A stretch of DNA of 13,452 nt from Pseudohaliea sp964438205 (lineage in GTDB: Bacteria; Pseudomonadota; Gammaproteobacteria; Pseudomonadales; Halieaceae): contig CAYTJQ010000074.1 in NCBI GenBank assembly GCA_964438205.1, positions 1 to 13,452 of the forward strand, written 5' to 3'. Made by a program: the position numbers and the translations under genes. Numbering within the stretch: position 1 is the stretch's first letter; each line of letters opens with the position of its first letter. Shown here in pieces: positions 5,481-11,945 of this stretch. Below the pieces are notes generated by a model. The model saw nothing but the letters and a program-made list of their open reading frames with translations, was not told the origin of the DNA and did no database searches.

Positions 5481-5544
5481 GTGCCGGAGCGACGATCCGT
5501 CGCGACCCCGGCCGCAGCCGGCTTGCGCGGCCGGTCGGCACGGG
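5478..5544 (-). repeat. 67-bp three-way-junction inverted repeat between the FkbM methyltransferase and nitroreductase genes
   Basis: Three perfect stems nest together. The outer stem CCCGTGCCG (5478-5486) pairs with CGGCACGGG (5536-5544). Inside it, hairpin GCGACG/CGTCGC (5489-5494/5498-5503) has a 3-base loop, and stem CCGGCCGC/GCGGCCGG (5508-5515/5527-5534) has an 11-base loop containing the palindrome AGCCGGCT. Together 23 perfect base pairs fold with junction linkers of only 1 to 4 bases. On the transcribed minus strand the element starts 9 bases after the methyltransferase stop codon. It has no U-tail. It could be an RNA 3'-end stabiliser or processing structure, or a palindromic extragenic repeat. 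Confidence 0.7.
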
Positions 5545-5553
5545 TCGTACCGC

Positions 5554-6366
5554 TTACAGCTTCGGGGCCTGGCCGACCAGGATATTCATGAAGCCGCGGT
5601 CTCCCGGCGTGGCCGCCACGTTGTCGCACCAGGTGGCGAGCGCCTCGGCATCCGTGGCCACGAGGCGCCCGGCGAGGTGGTCGACGATCCAGAACGGCAG
5701 CGCCAGGGTCGCGAGCGCCCCGACCAGGGCCCGGCCGGCACTGCCCGCCAGGGCCAGGGAGAAGGGGGTGAGCTCGACGAGGATCGCCGGCGGGCGAGGC
5801 TGGCGCGCGAGGAGCGGCAGCAGCCCGGCGAGCACGCCCGCCTCGCTGCCCTGGGTATCGATCTTGAGAAAGTCGATGGCACTCACGGTCTCCCCCAGCA
5901 CCGCCTCGCCGCGGGCGAAGCGGATGGGCACGGCCGCCCGCTCCCCGTCCCCGGGGTAGACCTGGTGGTCGCCGAGGTTGTCGCCGCTCCGGTAAAGCAG
6001 GCCCTCCCCCGCACGATCGGAAAGCGCCAGGGAAGACAGCGTGCAGCGGTCCGCGAGTCCGTTGAGGGCGACGTTGGCGGACAGCAGGGCGAAGTTGGCG
6101 GGGTCCGGCTCGAAGGCGTACACGCGGCCGCCGGGGCCGGCCTGCGCCGCGGCGAGCACGGTGAAATAACCGAGGTTCGCGCCGACATCGACACAGACCG
6201 CGCCGGGGCCCACCAGGGCCAGGCACAGGCGGGTCTCGAGGGGTTCCCACAGGCGCGCCTCGCGCAGCCGGTCCGAGACGAGGTCCGTGCCCGCCGGGTG
6301 CAATTGCAGGCGCAGCGGCCCCGGCGGCGACGGCAGGGCCAGCTCGATGGCCTCACCGCCCGTCAC
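5554..6366 (-). CDS. FkbM-family SAM-dependent methyltransferase
   Basis: This 270-residue protein has the FkbM methyltransferase core. The SAM-binding motif I is CVDVGANLGYFTVLAA at 58-73, the acidic ribose-binding segment is FEPDPANFALLSANV at 85-99, and the FLKIDTQGSEAGVLAG block at 166-181 is diagnostic of the family. FkbM proteins methylate hydroxyl groups on polyketides, sugars and other small molecules; the substrate here cannot be inferred. The start is GTG at 6366, with CAGGGG about 8 bases upstream. It lies 15 bp downstream of fabY on the same strand, so the two are almost certainly co-transcribed. This suggests a lipid-related or surface-glycan substrate, but that is only context. 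A strongly structured repeat follows its stop codon. Confidence 0.9.
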   Translation of the reverse strand: MTGGEAIELALPSPPGPLRLQLHPAGTDLVSDRLREARLWEPLETRLCLALVGPGAVCVDVGANLGYFTVLAAAQAGPGGRVYAFEPDPANFALLSANVALNGLADRCTLSSLALSDRAGEGLLYRSGDNLGDHQVYPGDGERAAVPIRFARGEAVLGETVSAIDFLKIDTQGSEAGVLAGLLPLLARQPRPPAILVELTPFSLALAGSAGRALVGALATLALPFWIVDHLAGRLVATDAEALATWCDNVAATPGDRGFMNILVGQAPKL

Positions 6367-6381
6367 GGCGGGCCCCTGCGC

Positions 6382-8235
6382 TCAGCCGTCGTCGTGCATA
6401 TCCTCGAAGGGAGAGGGATAGGTGAGATCGATGCGGGCGCCGCCGACAGTGACCGCGTCACCGTCGAAGGCGACGTCGCCGTCACCGAGCACGCCGTGGT
6501 CGAAGAGGTAGCGCGCGGTTGCCTCGCCGGCGAGCACCGCCACCTCGTGGGCCGCCCGGCGCTCGGCCACCGCCTCGCTCGCACGCGCCCAGCCGGCGAG
6601 CGCCCGGGCGCCGTGCCGGGTCTCGAGCATGCGCCGCGTCGGGTCGGGGCCCAGCAGGGTGCCGCTGGCGTTGTTGCCGCCGAAACCCTTGGCGTTGACC
6701 ACCGCCCAGGCGCGCTGCGCCGGTGCGAGTTCCCTGTGCTCGAGGCAGAAGGCGAGATGCTCATCGGTGACATCGTCGGCGATGCCGTCGATGGTGGCAA
6801 TGCCGGGCACGATGCCGTAGCGCCAGCTGTCGAGGGTCATCACCACCTGGTCTGCAGACGCGGCGCCGAGCGAGTGGCCGAGGTAGCACTTGAGCGCCGC
6901 CACCGGCAGGTCCTCGAGGCCGAAGGCACCGGCGCAGCGGCTGAGGATCTGAGACTCGGTGGTGCGGTTCTGCGGGGTGCCGGTACCGTGTGCCTGCACC
7001 AGGCCGCCCGGGCGGAAAGTCGTCTCGCCGAGCACGGCGCGGGCCGCCGCCATGGCCCGGGCGACGGTCACGTAGTTGCCGACGCCGGGGCCGGAGATGG
7101 ATTTCTTGTAGCCGTCGGCGTTGACAAACACGTCGACCACGCTGCCGCGCAGCGCCGCCCCGAGCTCGAGGGCCAGGGCGTCGTCGAAGAGCACGATCAC
7201 CTGCGCGGACTCGGCGATGGTAAAACCGCAGTTCTCCGCGAAGGGCCGGCAGGCGCGCCGGTAGTCGGGCTCGGCGTCCGGGCCCAGGCCGTCGAGCTGG
7301 CGCAGGGCCTTGTCCGTGGCCAGCGCACCCATGGCGGCATAGCCCTCCATGACCTCCGGGGTGATCGGGGCCTCCGCCGCGCCGACGATGGCGACCCGGG
7401 CGCGGCCGCTGCGGATATCGTGCACGGCGTGGCGCAGGTTGTAGAGGAAGGACGCGCAGGCGCCGAGGCTGGCACCGGTGGCGCCGAGGGAACCGAGCAC
7501 ATAGGCGTTGAGGAAGTCCGCGGGCATTTCCGCCAGCCCCAGGGGACAGTACTTGCTGGTCGCCCGCTGCCCGCTCACCCGCGCCTTGAGCATGCCGCCG
7601 GTACCGGCCTCGTCGAGCTGGCCCATGGCGCTGCCGGCGTAGACGCTGACCAGCTCGGGCGCGACCCGCTCGCGCAGCCGCTCCCAGGGGATGCCAAGGT
7701 CGCCGAGGGCATCGGAGGCCGCGTAGATCGCCAGCTGCAGGCCGCGCGGGTGGTTGCGCGACGGGTACTGGGCCGCCGGGTCAAAGCCCGAGGGCAGCTG
7801 GCTCGCCGCCTTGACCTCGAACTCGCGGGTGGCCGGCATGATGAATTCCTGCGGGCCGGCGAGCACCACCCGGGCGTGGGTCGCATCCTCTTCCTCGACG
7901 GTCCAGCCCGGGGGCAGCGGTACCGGCAGGCTGCGGCGGGGCATGTCGACGACCAGCGGCCGCTCGCCACCGGAGCGCATCCGCCGCCCGCAGGGCAGGG
8001 CCGCCGGGTCGAACCAGGCCGGCTCCAGGCGGCGGATCAGCGTACCGGCCAGCACCTCCGCTTCCGTTGCCGTGGCCGGCAGGCCGCGGAGCTGGCGCAA
8101 AGCCTCCCGCATGCGCGCCCGGTCGGCGGCCGGCAGACGCTCGGCCACCAGGCGCGCGTAGGCGTGGCCGCCGGAGGTGCGGCCGGCGCTGTTGATACCG
8201 CCACTGGCGACGATGACCGGTAAGGGTTGACCCAC
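6382..8235 (-). CDS. fabY: FabY-type beta-ketoacyl-ACP synthase
   Basis: This 617-residue condensing enzyme is much longer than FabB/FabF (about 410), matching the roughly 630-residue FabY class known from Pseudomonas aeruginosa. FabY starts fatty acid synthesis by condensing acetyl-CoA with malonyl-ACP in place of FabH. The N-terminus LPVIVASGGINSAGRTS resembles FabY. The ketosynthase triad is Cys260 in SLGACASFLYN, His416 in QAHGTGTPQNRTTES and His454 in CYLGHSLGAAS, followed by the glycine-rich NAKGFGGNNAS at 514-524. A C-terminal extension of about 90 residues follows. The start is GTG 8235, with AAGGAG (8252-8247) 11 bases upstream. It heads a leftward operon with a FkbM methyltransferase and is divergent from an AraC-type regulator, with nested dyads in the shared promoter region. 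Whether fabH exists elsewhere in the genome is unknown, so essentiality cannot be judged. Confidence 0.88.
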   Translation of the reverse strand: MGQPLPVIVASGGINSAGRTSGGHAYARLVAERLPAADRARMREALRQLRGLPATATEAEVLAGTLIRRLEPAWFDPAALPCGRRMRSGGERPLVVDMPRRSLPVPLPPGWTVEEEDATHARVVLAGPQEFIMPATREFEVKAASQLPSGFDPAAQYPSRNHPRGLQLAIYAASDALGDLGIPWERLRERVAPELVSVYAGSAMGQLDEAGTGGMLKARVSGQRATSKYCPLGLAEMPADFLNAYVLGSLGATGASLGACASFLYNLRHAVHDIRSGRARVAIVGAAEAPITPEVMEGYAAMGALATDKALRQLDGLGPDAEPDYRRACRPFAENCGFTIAESAQVIVLFDDALALELGAALRGSVVDVFVNADGYKKSISGPGVGNYVTVARAMAAARAVLGETTFRPGGLVQAHGTGTPQNRTTESQILSRCAGAFGLEDLPVAALKCYLGHSLGAASADQVVMTLDSWRYGIVPGIATIDGIADDVTDEHLAFCLEHRELAPAQRAWAVVNAKGFGGNNASGTLLGPDPTRRMLETRHGARALAGWARASEAVAERRAAHEVAVLAGEATARYLFDHGVLGDGDVAFDGDAVTVGGARIDLTYPSPFEDMHDDG

Positions 8236-8280
8236 GATGCCGTGTACTCCTTCGAGCTGTGAAAGACGCGTGACGCCTGC

Positions 8281-8334
8281 AGTGGCCGCAGTCTACGGGT
8301 TATGAGACGTCCAAAATATACATAACCGGCCACT
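8281..8334. promoter_or_regulatory. Nested double inverted repeat in the fabY / araC-type divergent promoter region
   Basis: Outer half-sites AGTGGCC (8281-8287) and GGCCACT (8328-8334) and inner half-sites GGTTATG (8298-8304) and CATAACC (8321-8327) are each perfect 7-bp inverted repeats. On the right the two half-sites abut; on the left they are 10 bp apart, about one helical turn. The AT-rich spacer between the inner arms holds the best fabY -10 candidate. This looks like an operator able to block or loop the fabY promoter, plausibly bound by the adjacent AraC-type protein. Confidence 0.55.
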
Positions 8335-8343
8335 TCCTGTACG
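8315..8343 (-). promoter_or_regulatory. Candidate fabY promoter inside the nested dyad
   Basis: On the minus strand TATATT (8320-8315) matches five of six -10 positions. With 17 bp spacing the -35 position (8343-8338) reads CGTACA, matching only the ACA end of the consensus. A weak -35 is compatible with an activated promoter. The -10 lies between the inner half-sites of the dyad. Confidence 0.35.
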
Positions 8344-8352
8344 TTACAAGCC

Positions 8353-9360
8353 ATGCCTGCCGCCGACTATCGCGCCGTTGCCCTCCTCTACCCGGATGCG
8401 CTGGCGACCAGCGTCACCCTGCCCATGGAGATCCTGCACGCAGCCGCCCAGCGCGCGCGCGCCGGCGACCGCGGCGCCCGCGGCTGCCTTTTCCGCCTCG
8501 CCGGCGCCGCCGGCCCCGGGCAGGTCCGCCTCGGCACGGGGCTTTCGCTCACAGCGGCAACAGGGCTCGCCACCTTACCCGCGCCCGACCTGCTGCTCCT
8601 GCCGGCCATCTGGCGCAGCCCGCGCCGCACCCGCCGCCTCTGCGAGCCCCTGCACGGCGAACTCGAGCGCCTGGCCGCCGCCGGGACGCGCCTGTGCAGC
8701 GTCGGCACGGCCAGCCGGGTCCTCGCCGATGCCGGTCTCCTCGATGGCCGCTCGGCGACCACTCACTGGAGTGACTTCGACCGCTTTGCCGACGACTATC
8801 CGGGGGTGACCCTGCGCCGCCGCCATCTGATCACCCAGAGCGGGAACCGCTACTGCGCCGGCAGCGTGAACTCCATCGCCGACCTCCTCGTGCACATCGT
8901 GGAGCAGTGGTATGGCGCCGCCGTGGCACGCGCGGTGGAGAACCAGTTCTCCCCGGAGAGCCGCCGGGCCTTCCTGACTGCCGCTTTCCTCGAGGACAGC
9001 CTGAGGAGCCACCACGACGAGCTTGTCCTCGATGCCCAGCTCTACCTGCAGGAGCACCTCGCCGCGCAGCACAGCCTCGACGCCCTCGCCCACCGCGCGG
9101 GCGTCGCCCCGCGGAGCTTCAGCCGCCGCTTCCGCCGGGCCACGGGCACCACCCCCATGGCCTACCTGCTCGCGCTGCGCATCGGCGAGGCGCGCTCCCT
9201 CCTCCTGCACAGCGACCTGCCCCTCGGGGAGATTGCCTGGCGCTGCGGCTGGCAGTCCGCGAGCCGCTTCAGCCAGCAGTTCCGCGCCCGCACGGGCCTC
9301 GCTCCGCGGGAATTCCGTGCCGCCACCCGGGGCAAGCGCTTCCAGGCCCAGGGTGCCTGA
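8353..9360 (+). CDS. AraC-family regulator with DJ-1/PfpI (GATase1-like) N-terminal domain
   Basis: This 335-residue transcription factor is of the GlxA/CdhR/FtrA type. Residues 7 to about 185 form a DJ-1/PfpI-like domain: VALLYPDALATSVTLPMEILH at the first strand-helix, PDLLLLPAIW at 78-87, and the nucleophile-elbow position LCSVGTAS with Cys115. The pair THWSDFDRFADDYPGV and SVNSIADLLVHIVEQWYG is typical of this subgroup. The C-terminal AraC domain (about 225-325) has two helix-turn-helix units, the first at SLDALAHRAGVAPRSFSRRF and the second at PLGEIAWRCGWQSASRFSQQF. Some relatives sense amine or amide metabolites such as carnitine, but the ligand here is unknown. No good ribosome site precedes ATG 8353. 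Divergent orientation and the operator-like dyads suggest it controls fabY and itself. Confidence 0.93.
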   Translation: MPAADYRAVALLYPDALATSVTLPMEILHAAAQRARAGDRGARGCLFRLAGAAGPGQVRLGTGLSLTAATGLATLPAPDLLLLPAIWRSPRRTRRLCEPLHGELERLAAAGTRLCSVGTASRVLADAGLLDGRSATTHWSDFDRFADDYPGVTLRRRHLITQSGNRYCAGSVNSIADLLVHIVEQWYGAAVARAVENQFSPESRRAFLTAAFLEDSLRSHHDELVLDAQLYLQEHLAAQHSLDALAHRAGVAPRSFSRRFRRATGTTPMAYLLALRIGEARSLLLHSDLPLGEIAWRCGWQSASRFSQQFRARTGLAPREFRAATRGKRFQAQGA

Positions 9361-9393
9361 GGCTGCCCCGCGCCCACCTGTCTCGCGGCCGCC

Positions 9394-9422
9394 TTGAGTC
9401 CGCCCGGTGCCTATGGCTAAAT
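9394..9422 (+). promoter_or_regulatory. Possible promoter for the thiolase gene
   Basis: TTGAGT (9394-9399) and CTAAAT (9417-9422) are separated by exactly 17 bp, in the 180-bp gap after the AraC-type gene. The -35 matches four of six and the -10 only three of six positions, so the call is weak. It leaves a leader of about 110 bases, containing a small hairpin CGGTC-CGAC-GACCG (9440-9453), before the start codon at 9541. Confidence 0.28.
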
Positions 9423-9540
9423 GACGCGCCTCTTCGCCGCGGTCCGACGACCGAAACGACGGTTTACCCGCCATTTGCCACGCCGACGGGTTGGACCTTC
9501 GAACCGGCGCCCCCCGCACAACCACAGTACGGAAACAGCC

Positions 9541-10734
9541 ATGGCCACGAATACAGACCGGGAAACAGTCATCATCGTCGACGGCGCACGCACGCCCATG
9601 GGCGGCCTCATGGGCAGCCTGAGCAGCGTGCCGGCCACGGAACTGGGCAGCACCGCCGTGCGCGAGGCCCTGGCCCGCAGTGCCGTCGAGGGCGCCGACG
9701 TCGACGAGGTGTTCCTCGGCTGTGTCCTGCCGGCGGGCCTCAAGCAGTGCCCGGCGCGGCAGGCCGCCATCGGCGCGGGCATTCCCGTCTCCACCGGCGC
9801 GGTCACCGTCAACAAGGCCTGCGGCAGCGGCATGCAGGCCACCATCTTCGGCTATGACAGCATCGTGGCCGGCACCAACAGCGTGGTCGTGGCGGGCGGC
9901 CTCGAGAGCATGAGCAACGCGCCGCACCTGCTGCCGGCGGGCCGCACGGGCACCCGCCTGGGCGCCACTACGCTCTACGACCACATGTTCATGGACGGCC
10001 TCGAGGACGCCTACACGGGCCGCGCCATGGGCACCTTCGCCCAGGAGACCGCGGACCAGCGCGGCCTCACCCGCGAGGCGATGGATGCCTTCGCCATCGA
10101 GTCCCTGTCCCGCGCCAGGGCGGCGATCGAGGACGGCTCCCTGAAGCCGGAAACGGTCCCGGTGACGGTGAAGATCCGCAAGGGCGAGACCGTGGTCGAG
10201 GACGATGAGCAGCCGCACAAGGCCGCCGTGGACAAGATCCCCGGGCTGCGCCCGGCCTTCGCAAAGGAAGGCACGATCACCGCCGCCAACTCGAGCTCCA
10301 TCTCCGACGGCGCCAGCGCCCTCGTGCTCATGAGCGGCAGCGAGGCGGGGCGCCGCGGCATCAGCGGCAGCGCCGAGCTGGTCGCCCACGCGCGGCACAG
10401 CCAGGCACCGGAAGAGTTTACCCTCGCCCCGATCGGCGCCATCGGCAAGCTGCTCGCCAAGACCGGCTGGTCCGTCGACGACGTCGACCTGTTCGAGATC
10501 AACGAGGCCTTCGCGATGGTAACGATGCTGTCGATGCTCGACCTCGGCCTGCCCCACGAGAAGGTCAACATCCACGGCGGCGCCTGCGCCCAGGGCCACC
10601 CGATCGGCTCCACCGGCTCGCGGATCATCGTCTCCCTGCTGTACGCGCTGAAGAAAACCGGCGGCAAGCGCGGCATCGCCGCCCTCTGCATCGGCGGCGG
10701 CGAAGCCACCGCCGTGGCCATCGAGCTGCGCTGA
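9541..10734 (+). CDS. Acetyl-CoA C-acetyltransferase (thiolase)
   Basis: This 397-residue thiolase is of normal length. It carries the complete catalytic set: acyl-accepting Cys94 in TVNKACGSGMQA, His353 in GACAQGHPIGSTGSR and Cys383 in ALCIGGGEA. The NEAFA motif is also present (in LFEINEAFAMV). It catalyses acyl transfer between CoA thioesters, either condensing two acetyl-CoA or cleaving acetoacetyl-CoA and longer 3-ketoacyl-CoA. Overall it resembles the AtoB/PhaA biosynthetic group more than FadA, but this is a sequence impression. The frame continues 40 codons upstream with an arginine-rich peptide unlike any thiolase, so ATG 9541 is chosen, with GGAAA about 8 bases before it. The next gene, ribBX, starts 8 bp after the stop, so the two share a transcript. 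No fadB partner is in the window. Confidence 0.93.
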   Translation: MATNTDRETVIIVDGARTPMGGLMGSLSSVPATELGSTAVREALARSAVEGADVDEVFLGCVLPAGLKQCPARQAAIGAGIPVSTGAVTVNKACGSGMQATIFGYDSIVAGTNSVVVAGGLESMSNAPHLLPAGRTGTRLGATTLYDHMFMDGLEDAYTGRAMGTFAQETADQRGLTREAMDAFAIESLSRARAAIEDGSLKPETVPVTVKIRKGETVVEDDEQPHKAAVDKIPGLRPAFAKEGTITAANSSSISDGASALVLMSGSEAGRRGISGSAELVAHARHSQAPEEFTLAPIGAIGKLLAKTGWSVDDVDLFEINEAFAMVTMLSMLDLGLPHEKVNIHGGACAQGHPIGSTGSRIIVSLLYALKKTGGKRGIAALCIGGGEATAVAIELR

Positions 10735-10742
10735 GGCACGCC

Positions 10743-11867
10743 GTGGCCCTCGCCAGCGTCCCCGAGCTCATCGACGACATCCGCGCCGGGCGGATGGTCA
10801 TCCTCATGGACGACGAGGACCGGGAGAACGAGGGCGACCTCATCGTGGCCGCTGAAGCGGTGACGCCGGAGATCATCAACTTCTTCGCCACGGAAGCCTG
10901 CGGCCTCATCTGCATGCCGATCACCGAGGCGCGGGCACGACAGCTGCAGCTGCCCCTGATGGTGCGCGACAACCGCTCGCAGCACGAGACCAACTTCACG
11001 GTCTCCATCGACGCCACGGAGCGGAAGGGCCCCGGGATCAGCGCCGTGCAGCGCGCGCACACGGCCCGCGTCGCCGTGCGCCCGGACGCGGGCCCCGGCG
11101 ACCTGCGCCAGCCCGGGCACATCTTCCCCCTCGTGGCCAAGGCCGGCGGTGTGCTCCGCCGCGCCGGGCATACCGAGGCCGGGGTCGACCTCGCCCGCCT
11201 GGCGGGCTTCGAGCCGGCGGCGCTGATCGTCGAGATCATGAACGAGGACGGCACCATGGCCCGGCGGCCGGAACTGGAGGCCTTCGCCGAAAAGCACGGC
11301 CTGAAGATGGGCACCATCGCCGACCTCATCGAGTACCGCAGCCTGCACGAGCAGTCCGTGGAGCTGCACGGCAGCAAGGCCGTGGACACGGAGTTCGGGC
11401 CCTTCACGCTGCACACCTTCATCGACCAGGTCGACGACACGCTGCACTTCGCCCTCTCCGTGGGCGAGCTGGACCCGGACGAGGACACGCTGGTGCGCGT
11501 GCAGACCATCAACACGCTGCGCGACGTGCTCGGCACCCGCATCGGCGGCGCCGAGGGCTGGTCCTACCGGCGCGCCATGGCGGCCGTTGCCGAGGCCGGC
11601 CGCGGCGTGGTCGTGCTGATCGGCCAGCCGGGCACCCGGGAGACGCTCCTCCACGAGGTCGATGCCTTCCCGGAGCCGCCCTCCGTCACCGGGAGCGACC
11701 CCGCCTCGGGGCGGCAGAACTACCGGGTCATCGGTACCGGGTCGCAGATCCTCCGCCGCCTGGGCGTCGGCCGCATGCGCCTCATGTCATCGCCGATCCA
11801 CTTCAACGCGCTCTCCGGCTTCAACCTCGAGATCACCGAGTTCGTGCAGGCGGGCGACGAGGGCTGA
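10743..11867 (+). CDS. ribBX: 3,4-dihydroxy-2-butanone-4-phosphate synthase with degenerate GTP cyclohydrolase II-like domain (RibBX type)
   Basis: Residues 1 to about 200 are a RibB domain, which in the family makes 3,4-dihydroxy-2-butanone 4-phosphate from ribulose 5-phosphate for riboflavin synthesis. Visible motifs are DDEDRENEGDL (23-33), CGLICMP, RSQHETNFTVSIDA, PGHIFPL, RRAGHTEAGVDL and VEIMNEDGTMA with Glu164. Residues 205-370 have the RibA fold but lack the zinc cysteines: the position of HSECLTGD reads QTINTLRDV, and RCDCG reads RIGGA. This is the RibBX architecture described in Proteobacteria, so no GTP cyclohydrolase II activity is expected. One oddity lies in the RibB half. The usually conserved TTGISA..DR segment reads GPGISAVQR (97-104), losing two Thr and one Asp. 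The start is GTG 10743, with GAGG overlapping the thiolase stop. No FMN riboswitch is seen upstream. Confidence 0.92.
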   Translation: MALASVPELIDDIRAGRMVILMDDEDRENEGDLIVAAEAVTPEIINFFATEACGLICMPITEARARQLQLPLMVRDNRSQHETNFTVSIDATERKGPGISAVQRAHTARVAVRPDAGPGDLRQPGHIFPLVAKAGGVLRRAGHTEAGVDLARLAGFEPAALIVEIMNEDGTMARRPELEAFAEKHGLKMGTIADLIEYRSLHEQSVELHGSKAVDTEFGPFTLHTFIDQVDDTLHFALSVGELDPDEDTLVRVQTINTLRDVLGTRIGGAEGWSYRRAMAAVAEAGRGVVVLIGQPGTRETLLHEVDAFPEPPSVTGSDPASGRQNYRVIGTGSQILRRLGVGRMRLMSSPIHFNALSGFNLEITEFVQAGDEG

Positions 11868-11945
11868 ACCCCAGGCCAGCCCCATGGCCCGGGCACGCGC
11901 GCTCTGCTATCGTCTCCACCGTCGCCTGAAAGGAATCGGTCACGC

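Noticed and set aside
5419..5541. 41-residue N-terminal extension of the nitroreductase
   Set aside because: The extra residues are Arg/Pro-rich, coincide with the strongly structured intergenic repeat, and have no counterpart in YdjA-like proteins. MIDAMTLL is the natural start.
6482..6512. Possible catalytic or carrier domain in the C-terminal extension of the FabY-type protein
   Set aside because: The last 90 or so residues show no carrier-protein Ser motif or other domain signature; an extension of this kind is normal for the FabY class.
4849..8223. 1124-codon open frame on the + strand across the nitroreductase, methyltransferase and fabY genes
   Set aside because: It is antisense to three genes with clear catalytic motifs. 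Its translation is low-complexity (Gly, Arg, Ala, His) with no domain. High third-position GC makes stop codons rare in this opposite frame.
9421..9540. 40-residue N-terminal extension of the thiolase
   Set aside because: Arg- and Pro-rich sequence with no relation to thiolases, and a normal thiolase N-terminus begins at ATG 9541.
8575..10599. 674-codon open frame on the minus strand across the AraC-type and thiolase genes
   Set aside because: It is antisense to two convincing genes and has a composition-driven sequence with no recognisable domain.
10011..11654. 547-codon open frame on the minus strand across thiolase and ribBX
   Set aside because: Shadow of two clearly assigned genes, with Gly/Ala/His-rich translation and no motif.
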